A DNA stretch of 64,000 nt from Pseudomonas sp. MRSN 12121 (lineage in GTDB: Bacteria > Pseudomonadota > Gammaproteobacteria > Pseudomonadales > Pseudomonadaceae), in the NCBI RefSeq assembly GCF_000931465.1, contig NZ_CP010892.1, positions 6,781,388 through 6,845,387 on the forward strand. The letters are read 5' to 3'. The notes beneath the pieces are model-generated. The model was given only the letters and a program-made list of their open reading frames with translations. It made no database searches and was not told the DNA's origin. The position numbers were made by a program, and so were the translations under genes. Of the stretch, positions 9,200 through 17,225 are shown one piece after another. Numbering within the stretch: the first letter of the stretch is position 1; each line of letters starts with the position of its first letter.

Positions 9200-10013
9200 A
9201 GAAATACAGCCGTGCCGTCCCCGCCTTGGCTTTTTCAAGCAATGCCATGGCATCACTTGAATACTTCTCCGCTTTCGGCCCGGAACCGTTGTAACCGGCG
9301 ACCACCTTTTTCAGCTGTTCCTGGGTCAACGCGCCGTGGTGACAGCGCGTACCCGTCACCCGGTCGATGAGTTCACGCAGATGGCCCGCGGCGTAGTAGA
9401 GATCGGCCTTCCAGTCGTCGCCAGGAATGCGCGTGTCTTGATCCCAGCCAAAGATGCGGTACTGAACATCTTCCGGCATGGGCTTTTTGCAGTAGTAGTT
9501 TTCGGTGTATTTCACCGAGTTCTGCAGGGTCGCCCGGCTCATGTTGGCAAAACCGCTGGAGCCGCCCGCCCCTTTGTCGGGAACGAGGTCAAAGGCCACG
9601 CTGTCGACAATCGCCAGAAACGTCGTCAGCGAGCGCTCGCCAAACTGCATGGCCTGGAGAAACTTACTGCCGTTGGGACCATTTTCCTGTTGCAGGATCA
9701 ACGCCAACAAAATATGGGGAACGCCATGATAAGCAGCCGCCTGCTTTATCCAGACCCGTATTTCCGTATCGGAAAAACTTGTCTTGAGCAGTTCTTTCGT
9801 CTTCGGTACATACCACATGATCTGCAAAGGAGATGGCAGTTCTCCCGTATAACTGGGAACAGCGTCATAACCCGTCACGGTCGTCACTTCCTTTCCAGTG
9901 CAACGACAGAACTTCACTTCTATAGGCTGGGTATCGACAGTCTGCGTACTCGCACCGGCGCCGGCCTTTACATAGTCCTGTCCGTCTTTATTAAGTTTTT
10001 CGGGTTCGGCCAT
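9189..10013 (-). CDS. Candidate T6SS effector, lysozyme/lytic-transglycosylase-like
   Basis: 274 aa, no signal peptide. Residues 90-245 resemble the lysozyme-like fold of lytic transglycosylases: VPHILLALILQQENG with candidate catalytic Glu110, GSSGFANMSRATLQ (151-164) in the place of the G-x-x-G substrate loop, and VVAGYNGSG (237-245) like the family's late AGYN motif. The N-terminal 60 residues contain FCRCTGKEVTTVTGY, not recognised. It lies directly after a PAAR gene and overlaps a membrane-anchored small protein, the usual effector-immunity layout. Inference: a murein-cutting toxin carried on the T6SS spike. ATG 10013 is chosen for the AAGGAG 8 bases upstream; a GTG at 10022 is possible. 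Confidence 0.65.
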   Translation of the reverse strand: MAEPEKLNKDGQDYVKAGAGASTQTVDTQPIEVKFCRCTGKEVTTVTGYDAVPSYTGELPSPLQIMWYVPKTKELLKTSFSDTEIRVWIKQAAAYHGVPHILLALILQQENGPNGSKFLQAMQFGERSLTTFLAIVDSVAFDLVPDKGAGGSSGFANMSRATLQNSVKYTENYYCKKPMPEDVQYRIFGWDQDTRIPGDDWKADLYYAAGHLRELIDRVTGTRCHHGALTQEQLKKVVAGYNGSGPKAEKYSSDAMALLEKAKAGTARLYFYEK

Positions 10014-10025
10014 GAACTCCACTCC

Positions 10026-10526
10026 TTAATTCTCAATAAAGACTTCGATCTTTTCCGATGACTTATGCGCAGCAAGCCGATGAGTCAGACCGTGTTCATC
10101 GCTCACTCCGCTCTCCAGCGAACCATCCTGTCTGCGAATCAGATACTTGGTGTTTGCCAAGGGATTGCCCAGGCCATTCTTTAGTTGAAACTGCGCGTCA
10201 AACCCTGGAAGCACCAAAGGCAGCGGTGCCACAAACGACGCCGGCGAATGCGCATCGCCGATAAACACCGTCCCCGAACCGGCCGTGACCGTGTTGCCGT
10301 GGGTGCCCACCGAGCCGACGGTCGCCGCCGCCTTGCCATTGATCAGCACAGTGGTCGCCAGGCCGCCGGACATGGCGCCGCCACAGGCCGAGGCATCGCC
10401 CTGGCGAGCAGCCGGCAGGCTGTCGAAAAACACGTCGCCGGAGCCGGCGGCGATCGGGTTGGTGGCGTGGCCGGGGAGCGGGCAGGCGGTAGGGTCGCTG
10501 ACGCGTGCTGCGGGTTTACCTGACAT
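10026..10526 (-). CDS. PAAR-domain spike-tip protein with C-terminal extension
   Basis: 166 aa. The PAAR domain covers residues 1-100, with repeated ATNPIAAGSGDVF, LPAARQGD and GTHGNTVTAGSGTVFIGD elements and His/Cys residues suited to binding the zinc at the tip. Residues 105-166 form an extension (QFQLKNGLGNPLANTKYLIRR...) resembling the transthyretin-like domains found behind some PAAR domains. PAAR caps the VgrG spike and can carry an effector. It starts 15 bases after tssE and ends 12 bases before the effector start; the effector's AAGGAG overlaps the PAAR stop. No vgrG or hcp is present here, so the partner VgrG must be encoded elsewhere. Confidence 0.9.
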   Translation of the reverse strand: MSGKPAARVSDPTACPLPGHATNPIAAGSGDVFFDSLPAARQGDASACGGAMSGGLATTVLINGKAAATVGSVGTHGNTVTAGSGTVFIGDAHSPASFVAPLPLVLPGFDAQFQLKNGLGNPLANTKYLIRRQDGSLESGVSDEHGLTHRLAAHKSSEKIEVFIEN

Positions 10527-10541
10527 CGTCCTTTCCTTCCC

Positions 10542-10949
10542 TTAGCTGACCTTGACCTGACCGCTGCCATCCAGGCGCGCGGAAAAACTGACCTGGCGCT
10601 TGAACCCGTCCACCTCAAGCAGGCCTTCGATGTTGAAAGCCAGCTTGAGCTGATCGTGATCACGCGGCAGGGAAACGACACGCACATTGCTCAGACGCGG
10701 CTCGTAGGCTTCGATGAAGCTTTCGATGGCCAGGCGGGCCTGGCTCAGGGCATCGTGCAGGCTCAGGCGCATGTCGTTGAGATCGGGCAACCCGTAATCG
10801 GACAGCGTCTGCACGCTGCCCGCACGGGTGCTGAGCATCTTGCCCAGATGGGCAGCCACCGACGCCATGGCGGAAACCTCGCGGCTCCAGCCGACACGTT
10901 TGTCGGCCTCGCCACTCAGGCGTTCGAAAAGGCTGCCGTATCCGGTCAT
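10542..10949 (-). CDS. tssE: T6SS baseplate subunit TssE (gp25-like)
   Basis: 135 aa with a gp25/GPW-like fold: LGKMLSTRAGSVQTLSDYGLPDLND (residues 35-60) and YEPRLSNVRVV with the Glu-Pro-Arg-Leu motif typical of TssE. It joins the baseplate where the sheath begins to polymerise. ATG 10949 has AGGAG 7 bases upstream and is 14 bases after the tssC stop. A longer open frame upstream lies inside tssC and is not used. Confidence 0.93.
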   Translation of the reverse strand: MTGYGSLFERLSGEADKRVGWSREVSAMASVAAHLGKMLSTRAGSVQTLSDYGLPDLNDMRLSLHDALSQARLAIESFIEAYEPRLSNVRVVSLPRDHDQLKLAFNIEGLLEVDGFKRQVSFSARLDGSGQVKVS

Positions 10950-10963
10950 GACCTTGCTCCTGG

Positions 10964-12436
10964 TTACTCTTTGTCCAGCTTGCCAACCAGCGACAGGGTG
11001 AAGTCGGCACCCATGTACTTGAAGTGCGGGCGCACGTTCAGGCTGACGCGGTACCAGCCCGGCTCGCCTTCCACATCGCTGACGATGATCTGCGCGGCGC
11101 GCAGCGGACGACGGCCACGCACTTCGGCGCTCGGGTTTTCCTGGTCGGCGACGTACTGGCGGATCCACTTGTTGAGTTCCAGCTCGAGGTCGGTACGTTC
11201 TTTCCACGAACCGAGTTGCTCGCGCTGCAGCACCTTCAGGTAGTGAGCCAGGCGGTTGACGATCATCATGTACGGCAGCTGGGTGCCGAGCTTGTAGTTC
11301 AGCTCCGCGGCCTTGCCTTCGGCGCTGATGCCGAAGAACTTCGGCTTCTGCACCGAGCTGGCGGAGAAGAACGCCGCGTTGTCGCTGCCTTTACGCATGG
11401 TCAGGGAGATGAAGCCTTCCTCGGCCAGTTCGTATTCACGGCGGTCGCTGACCAGTACTTCGGTCGGGATCTTGGTTTCGATTTCGCCCATGCTTTCGAA
11501 GTGGTGCAGCGGCAGGTCTTCTACCGCGCCACCGCTCTGCGGGCCGATGATGTTCGGGCACCAGCGGAACTTGGCGAAGCTGTCAGTCAGCTTGGTACCG
11601 AAGGCATACGCGGTGTTGCCCCACAGGTAGTGCTCGTGGCTGTTGGCGACGGTTTCCTTGTACACGAACGATTTGACCGGGTTCTCTTCCGGGTCGTACG
11701 GGTTGCGCAGCAGGAAGCGCGGTACGGTCAGGCCGATGTAGCGCGAATCTTCGGACTGGCGGAAGCTCTGCCATTTGGCGAATTGCGGGCCTTCGAAGTG
11801 GTCCTTCAGGTCTTTCAGGTCCGGCAGGCCGGTGAAGCTTTCCAGGCCGAAGAACTTCGGACCGGCCGCAGCGATGAACGGCGCGTGGGACATGCAGGCA
11901 ACGCTGGACACGTACTGCATCAGCTTCACGTCGGGCGAGCTTGGCGACATGAAGTAGTTGGCGATGATCGCGCCCACCGGCTGGCCACCGAACTGGCCGT
12001 ATTCAGCGGTGTAGATGTGCTTGTACAGGCCCGACTGCATGACTTCCGGCGAGTCTTCGAAATCGTCCAGCAGGTCCTGCTTGGAGACGTTGAGGATCTC
12101 GATCTTGATGTTTTCGCGGAAGTTGGTGCGGTCCACCAGCAGTTGCAGGCCGCGCCAGGCCGACTCCAGGGACTGGAAATCTTCGTGGTGAAGGATTTCG
12201 TCCATCTGGCGGCTGAGCTTGGCATCGATCTCGGCGATCATGCGGTCGACCATGGCCTTCTTGACCGGCTCGCCGTCGTTCTGCGGCTTGAGCAGCTCTT
12301 CGATGAAGGCCGACACACCGCGCTTGGCGATGTCGTAGGCTTCGTCGTCCGGCGTCAGGCGGGTTTCGGCGATGATGCTGTCGAGAATGCTGTATTCGCC
12401 TTCATTGCTTTTCTGTTGTGCTGCACTGGTGCTCAT
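10964..12436 (-). CDS. tssC: T6SS contractile sheath large subunit TssC
   Basis: 490 aa, full length for the VipB/ImpC family. Recognisable segments are LDSIIAETRLTPDDEAYDIA near the start, WRGLQLLVDRTNF, GAIIANYFMSPSSPDVKL and the C-terminal REQLGSWKERTDLELELNKW. With TssB it forms the cytoplasmic contractile sheath around the Hcp tube. It follows tssB by 28 bases. Codon use is strongly biased, as expected for an abundant structural protein. Confidence 0.97.
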   Translation of the reverse strand: MSTSAAQQKSNEGEYSILDSIIAETRLTPDDEAYDIAKRGVSAFIEELLKPQNDGEPVKKAMVDRMIAEIDAKLSRQMDEILHHEDFQSLESAWRGLQLLVDRTNFRENIKIEILNVSKQDLLDDFEDSPEVMQSGLYKHIYTAEYGQFGGQPVGAIIANYFMSPSSPDVKLMQYVSSVACMSHAPFIAAAGPKFFGLESFTGLPDLKDLKDHFEGPQFAKWQSFRQSEDSRYIGLTVPRFLLRNPYDPEENPVKSFVYKETVANSHEHYLWGNTAYAFGTKLTDSFAKFRWCPNIIGPQSGGAVEDLPLHHFESMGEIETKIPTEVLVSDRREYELAEEGFISLTMRKGSDNAAFFSASSVQKPKFFGISAEGKAAELNYKLGTQLPYMMIVNRLAHYLKVLQREQLGSWKERTDLELELNKWIRQYVADQENPSAEVRGRRPLRAAQIIVSDVEGEPGWYRVSLNVRPHFKYMGADFTLSLVGKLDKE

Positions 12437-12464
12437 AGTGTTGGCTTCCTTGACTGCTGGGGGC

Positions 12465-12968
12465 TCAGGCTTCGGTGGCTGCGGCGTTCAGGCCCAGCTC
12501 ACCGAGTACGCGACCGCGCGATTCGTCGTCGGCGAGTACGCCTTCGATGGCCTTGCGGAATGCAGGGGCGTTACCCAGCGGACCCTTCAGGGCCACCAGC
12601 GCGTCGCGCAGTTCCATCAGTTTTTTCAGCTCCGGCACTTGCTCGACCAGGCTGGCCGGGTTGAAGTCCTTCATCGAGTTGACACGCAGCTTGACCGCCA
12701 GCTCTTCGGTGTCGCCCTCTTCCTGAAGACGGTTAGGCACGCTCAGCGTCAGGCTCAGCTCCTGCTTGGCCAGCACTTCGTCGAACGTCATTTTGTCGAT
12801 GCTGATGGGCTTGCGGTCTTCCACCTTGCGCTCGTCCACGCGCTGGGTGTAATCACCGATTGCCAGTAGCTTCAACGGCAGTTCAATCTCTTCCTGAGCA
12901 CCGCCAGTGGCGGGTTTGAAGGTGACGTTGATGCGTTCCTTGGGGGCTACCGAGCCTTCTTTGGCCAT
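12465..12968 (-). CDS. tssB: T6SS contractile sheath small subunit TssB
   Basis: 167 aa, normal TssB/VipA length. It begins MAKEGSVAPKERINVTFKPATGGAQEEIELPLKLL with the family segment DYTQRVDERKVEDRKPISIDK, and ends in a helix-rich tail (LAVKLRVNSMKDFNPASLVEQVPELKKLM). It pairs with TssC in sheath protomers. It lies 33 bases after tssA and 28 before tssC. An AAGGAG-type site precedes the start. Confidence 0.97.
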   Translation of the reverse strand: MAKEGSVAPKERINVTFKPATGGAQEEIELPLKLLAIGDYTQRVDERKVEDRKPISIDKMTFDEVLAKQELSLTLSVPNRLQEEGDTEELAVKLRVNSMKDFNPASLVEQVPELKKLMELRDALVALKGPLGNAPAFRKAIEGVLADDESRGRVLGELGLNAAATEA

Positions 12969-13001
12969 GGCTTTTCTCCTTGCGGTTGTTGGCCCTGGGG
13001 C

Positions 13002-14558
13002 CTATTCGAGTACCACTTCGAGGTCGAGGTGGCACAGCCTGCGATAAATCTCTTCCTTGCGTTCTCGCACTGCGTGGTTCTGCGGCAACAACTCACAGCA
13101 GCTATGCAGGAGGTGCAGCACTTCCAACGCAAGATCCGGCTCCCAGGCATGCAGGCCCGAGCTCTGTAATTCGTGATCGAGGGTTTCGAGCTGGGTCTTG
13201 GCCAGCTCGTACTTCTTGGCGATGAAGCACAGCCGCGCCAGGCTGAACTGCCAGAAGAACCGTACCCGCCCGCCATGGGCGTTTTGCAGGCCTTGCTTGA
13301 GGATCTGCACCGCGGCCTTGAGGCCGTCCTTGCGCAGGATCGGCAAGACTTCTTCGAGGGCTTCCTCCCAGGCCGGCTGGCTGGCGCTGGTCTCGACCTT
13401 GCGTGGCGCGCTGGCGCTCTGCAGGTGGGGCATGACATGGGCGCTGATCCAGGCGCGGGTAGCCGGGTCGGCGAACGGCGCACCATCGTGGAAACGCAGC
13501 TCGACCACCCCCGGCAGGCGCTGCAACAGGAGCGCGAAGTGAAACTCCACTTCGCGCATCGCCTGGTCGGCGTTCAGCCCCTGCAGGCATTCCCAGACCA
13601 TGCGCTGACCATCGAACCAGAACGGCGCGCGGGTCAGGCTGGCTTCGAGCTCCACCAGCAGGTCGGCGTATTGCCCGTTGGCGAAACGCTCCTGATAGAC
13701 CTTCAGCTTGTCGGCCGGCAGCCCGCGCAGAGCGGTGATCTGCTCGGCATTGCGCTCGGGAACGGCATCGATGGGCAGCCACAGCATGGTGCGGTTCAAG
13801 CGCAGGGCACGGACATCGGTGGCTTTCTGCTTGAGCCACCAGGCGCTCAGCGGGCGGGCGTTTTCCTGCAAAGCGCGCAGGGCCTTCTGCGCTTCCTTCT
13901 CGTTGTCGATCGGCGCGCCGGGGGTGAACAGCTGGGTCGCGGCTTGCTTGACCTGCGCCACCACCGCTCCTACCGCGCCAGGCTCGGGCTGGTTATCGGC
14001 GGCGCGCTGGACCATGGTCGACAACCGCCGGCAGATCGGCAGCAGCAAAGGCGCCTCGTCCCCCAGATGCTGGGTGAGCGCGGCGTCGAGTCCTTCCAGG
14101 TGTTCCACCAGGCGACGGAACAGCGGCAGTTGCTCCTTGATCGCGACGTTCTCGCCCAGCACCTGCTCGAGGCGCGGCACCAGCCAGCCGATGGCGGCGG
14201 CCCGGGTGCGCAGTTTGGCGGGGTGGATTTGCGCCCAATGCTGTTCGCACAGGTGCTGCAGCAGACCAACGCCGGCCAGCAGGCCGGCAAAGGATTCGCG
14301 CTGATACAAGGCCCAGGTGAGCCAGGCGGCAACCCGCAGATCCTTGGACTGGGTACGCAGCAGCGCTTCGCTGTTTTCGAGGATTTTCAGCCAGTCGATC
14401 TGACCGCTTTCGTGAATGGATTGGGCTTTGCCCAGCTCGCTTTCCAGGGCCTCGTATTCGCTGGAGAAGCGAACGTCCTCACCCGCAAAATTCTCTTTGG
14501 AAATAGAGACTTTAGCGAGGTCGAGGTAATGGGCGGAAAGTTTGCTTGAGTAGGACAT
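13002..14558 (-). CDS. tssA: T6SS assembly protein TssA (ImpA_N family)
   Basis: 518 aa. The ImpA_N domain occupies roughly residues 20-160, including SEALLRTQSKDLRVAAWLTWALYQRESFAGLLAG. The C-terminal VasJ-like part (370-518, LEEVLPILRKDGLKAAVQILKQGL and later) marks the TssA2 type. TssA coordinates baseplate docking and sheath polymerisation. It is the first gene of the operon on this strand, so the main promoter should be in the gap beyond 14558. The order tssA-B-C-E-F-G-clpV follows H2-T6SS. Confidence 0.93.
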   Translation of the reverse strand: MSYSSKLSAHYLDLAKVSISKENFAGEDVRFSSEYEALESELGKAQSIHESGQIDWLKILENSEALLRTQSKDLRVAAWLTWALYQRESFAGLLAGVGLLQHLCEQHWAQIHPAKLRTRAAAIGWLVPRLEQVLGENVAIKEQLPLFRRLVEHLEGLDAALTQHLGDEAPLLLPICRRLSTMVQRAADNQPEPGAVGAVVAQVKQAATQLFTPGAPIDNEKEAQKALRALQENARPLSAWWLKQKATDVRALRLNRTMLWLPIDAVPERNAEQITALRGLPADKLKVYQERFANGQYADLLVELEASLTRAPFWFDGQRMVWECLQGLNADQAMREVEFHFALLLQRLPGVVELRFHDGAPFADPATRAWISAHVMPHLQSASAPRKVETSASQPAWEEALEEVLPILRKDGLKAAVQILKQGLQNAHGGRVRFFWQFSLARLCFIAKKYELAKTQLETLDHELQSSGLHAWEPDLALEVLHLLHSCCELLPQNHAVRERKEEIYRRLCHLDLEVVLE

Positions 14559-15189
14559 CCATGGCCTTTTTGGTGATTACGGTCTATACGCACGCGAAAC
14601 AGTCAATGCGTGCTGGACAGTATCAAAGAGCAATTGCTGCTACTCATCCGGTTGAGTCTTGCTCTTTCAAGAGCGCGCATCGTAATCAGTATGATGGCCA
14701 CTAGCAAGCATCCCCTGAAACAACAAGACGAGCTGTCATAACCTGCGCGTAAGAGATCGCCCTATATATGACAGGGGGTCCCCTTAGCCCGCCAGTTGAA
14801 TCCCTATTCCGACCAGAGTTACCGGAAGCCTCGTGCCAGAGCCCCGCGCAATATGAACCAGAGATTGATTCAATGATTAAGGGGCGTTCCCCGACAGTCT
14901 CGAAAAGTCCGGGTCGGGAATAATCTTAATTCTGAACTTTTATAAAAAGTTCCAAGGTAAAAATCCGAGGTAACTTCAGAAAGTGCCACTAATATGATGG
15001 CACTGACGATAGTAGTTCGTCATCCGGCTGGGTATTTTTTGAACAGTGCAATTACAACCGTGGAACTTGCCCCGTACATTCCTCTTTCTTATATGCCGAA
15101 CGATCATCCATAAAAAATGGGCATCCGATTGACTCGGCCTGCCCATTTTTCAATACGGATCTCCCCACTATCCGGGGAGTTCGCAACCG
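14559..15189. promoter_or_regulatory. Long non-coding region upstream of the T6SS operon with palindromes
   Basis: About 630 bp with no convincing ORF, between tssA and hup, which both run leftward. It should hold the tss promoter near 14560-14750. I searched both strands for a TGGCAC-N5-TTGC sigma54 element and found no good match. The right half is AT-rich and carries three palindromes: 14934-14952 (GAACTTTT-ATA-AAAAGTTC), 14982-15004 (AGTGCCA-9 nt-TGGCACT) and the hup terminator at 15113-15150. A weaker one (CCCGAC...GTCGGG) lies near 14890-14918. Such structure density could indicate a small RNA or a regulator site. Confidence 0.45.
15113..15150 (-). terminator. Rho-independent terminator downstream of hup
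   Basis: Stem AAAAATGGGCA (15113-15123) pairs with TGCCCATTTTT (15140-15150). An inner CCGA/TCGG pairing closes a 5-nt loop. T-tracts occur on both strands, so it may work in both directions. It lies 40 bases past the hup stop. Confidence 0.85.
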
Positions 15190-15465
15190 TTAAGGATTGA
15201 CGCTGTCTTTCAGGGACTTGCCTGGCTTGAAGGCTACGGTGTTGCTCGCCTTGATCTTCACCGGCTCGCCGGTTTGCGGATTCTTGCCGGTGCGGGCACC
15301 GCGGTGACGTTGCAGGAAGGTCCCGAAGCCGACCAGGGTGACGCTGTCTTTACGATGCAGGGCGCCGGTGATTTCTTCGAGAACGGCGTTGAGAACGCGG
15401 TTGGCCTGCTCTTTGGTCAGATCCGCTTTTTCAGCAATTGCAGCAGCGAGTTCTGGTTTACGCAT
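15190..15465 (-). CDS. hup: HU-family nucleoid protein
   Basis: 91 aa, usual HU length. It begins MRKPELAAAIAEKADLTKEQANRVLNAVLEEI, has the DNA-gripping beta arm RHRGARTGKNPQTGEPVKIKA (about residues 52-72, RTGKNPQTG being the family signature) and ends FKPGKSLKDSVNP. HU is a dimeric DNA-bending protein of the nucleoid. It is the homologue that lies beside the rubredoxin genes in Pseudomonas. The gene is monocistronic, with a terminator at 15113-15150 and a 188-bp gap upstream. Confidence 0.96.
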   Translation of the reverse strand: MRKPELAAAIAEKADLTKEQANRVLNAVLEEITGALHRKDSVTLVGFGTFLQRHRGARTGKNPQTGEPVKIKASNTVAFKPGKSLKDSVNP

Positions 15466-15653
15466 AGTGAAGCCTCTTTGACGGTTTTTTGTTGTTATGT
15501 CCGTGCTGTTCTTCCGGAACAGCGCCCAAGGCGCCGCAGGCTCTACTCTGCGGCAGACGGGTGTGAGGATGGCACGCGGTTGGGAGTGGCGCCAGTCTCT
15601 GCGCGACCTTTGTAGTGGCAAACGCACGATTATTCCGACAGAACGACCAGTAT

Positions 15654-16802
15654 TCAGGCCAACAAGCCGGGAAGCTCCTTGTTCAGGGCCAGTTTGTCCA
15701 TGACGGCCGCTCCGGTCAGGGCATAACCCAGCAGGTTGCCGCTGGCGTCGCGGCACAGCGCCTTGATATCGGCGCCCTGCCCTTCGACCGTCCACACGCC
15801 TTCCAGGCCACGCGGTGGCGGCGACACCACCAGCGGGCAGACCGGGGTTTTCACGGTGATCGGCATGGCGCCATAGCTGACCGCCGTCGGGTTGCCGGCC
15901 AGGGTCTGTGCCAGCGCTCGCGCACAACTCATGAGGGGCATCACGTACAGCAGGTTCAGCCCATCGACCTCCGCGCAGTCGCCCAAGGCATAGATATTGG
16001 CGTGGGAAGTCTTGAGGTGGCGGTCCACCACGACCCCACGGTTGACCATCAGCCCCGCGGCGGCGGCCAGGTCGATCCGCGGGCGCAAGCCGATCGCTGA
16101 CACCACCAGGTCGCAGGCGATGACCTGGCCATCGGACAGATGGGCCTCAAGCCCATCCGCCGTGCGCTGCAAGCGGTTGAGCACCGGCCCCAGGTGGAAG
16201 CGTGCACCCAGGCTTTCGAGCCCGGCCTGTACCGCGGCGGCCGCGGCAGGATGCAGCAGCGTCGGCATGACCTGCTCGCAAGGCGCCACCAGGTCCACTT
16301 CGTAGCCGCCCAGGATCAGGTCGTTGGCGAATTCGCAGCCGATCAGCCCGGCACCCAGCAACAGCACCCGACGCTTGCCGGCCGCGGCCGCGCGAAAGCG
16401 CGCATAGTCCTCCAGGTCGTTGATCGGGAAGATCAGTTCGCCGGCATCGCCCTGCACCGGCACGCGCAGGGTTTCCGCGCCCCAGGCCAGGATCAGGTCG
16501 CGGTAGTTCACAGCCTCCTCACCGATCCACAGGCGCTTGTGGCCCGGGTCGATGCCGCTGATGCGGGTATGGGTACGCACCTCGGCCTTCAGTTGCTCGG
16601 CCATGGCGCCGGGTTCGGCCATGCTCAGGCCGTCGGCTTCCTTGTTCTTGCCGAAGCCGGTGGACAGCATCGGCTTGGAGTAGGAACGCCCGTCATCCGC
16701 GGTAATCAGCAGCAGCGGCGTTTCGCTATCGAGCTTGCGAAACTCCCGGGCCAGGTTGTAACCGGCCAGCCCGGTGCCCACGATGACGACAGGTGCGTTC
16801 AT
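15654..16802 (-). CDS. rubB: Rubredoxin-NAD(+) reductase (FAD)
   Basis: 382 aa. An N-terminal FAD-binding Rossmann motif VGTGLAGYNLARE is followed by an internal NAD-binding motif LLLGAGLIGCEFA at about residue 145 and the late flavin motif ANIYALGDCAEVDG near residue 275. It passes electrons from NADH to rubredoxin, used in alkane oxidation or oxidative-stress defence. The start has AAGGAG nearby and lies 38 bases after the rubA stop, so the two form one operon. Confidence 0.95.
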   Translation of the reverse strand: MNAPVVIVGTGLAGYNLAREFRKLDSETPLLLITADDGRSYSKPMLSTGFGKNKEADGLSMAEPGAMAEQLKAEVRTHTRISGIDPGHKRLWIGEEAVNYRDLILAWGAETLRVPVQGDAGELIFPINDLEDYARFRAAAAGKRRVLLLGAGLIGCEFANDLILGGYEVDLVAPCEQVMPTLLHPAAAAAVQAGLESLGARFHLGPVLNRLQRTADGLEAHLSDGQVIACDLVVSAIGLRPRIDLAAAAGLMVNRGVVVDRHLKTSHANIYALGDCAEVDGLNLLYVMPLMSCARALAQTLAGNPTAVSYGAMPITVKTPVCPLVVSPPPRGLEGVWTVEGQGADIKALCRDASGNLLGYALTGAAVMDKLALNKELPGLLA

Positions 16803-16840
16803 TCCTTACTCCTTCAGGTTTTGGGGTTTAGCGCTCGCGA

Positions 16841-17008
16841 TCAGCCGATCTCGATCATTTCGAAGTCCATCTTGCCGACGCCGCAATCCGGGCAGAGCCA
16901 GTCTTCCGGCACGTCTTCCCAGCGGGTGCCCGGCAGGATTCCGTCGTCTGGCCAGCCATCGGCTTCGTTGTAGATCAGGCCGCAGACTACACATTGCCAC
17001 TTCTTCAT
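16841..17008 (-). CDS. rubA: Rubredoxin (single Fe-Cys4)
   Basis: 55 aa, the standard rubredoxin size. The two iron-binding pairs are visible as CVVCG (residues 6-10) and CPDCG (residues 39-43). Between them are YNEADG and the WEDVPEDW stretch of the fold. It ends MDFEMIEIG. It is a small cytoplasmic electron carrier, partner of the reductase encoded 38 bases downstream. P. aeruginosa has two adjacent rubredoxin genes here; this window has one. Confidence 0.97.
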   Translation of the reverse strand: MKKWQCVVCGLIYNEADGWPDDGILPGTRWEDVPEDWLCPDCGVGKMDFEMIEIG

Positions 17009-17225
17009 TTACGCGTTTCCTCAGGTTCTCAGGCTATTGCCGGCAGGATGGTCGATGAATCGACTCTGGATGGCGCCGCGAAGGCGCGCCCGGTCCAGCG
17101 CGTTTTGTACTGGTGAGTACCGGATGATGCAAGCCTGTTCGCCACGGACGGCCGCTGCGCTGCGGTAAAGTCGCCTGTCGCCATGGTAAGCTCGCGACCT
17201 CATTTGCTGCCAATAACGACTCACC

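Noticed and set aside
14559..14800. Sigma54 promoter before tssA
   Set aside because: TTGC words were found, but none has GG exactly 12 bases upstream of the GC; the TGGCAC words near 14998 lack a TTGC partner.
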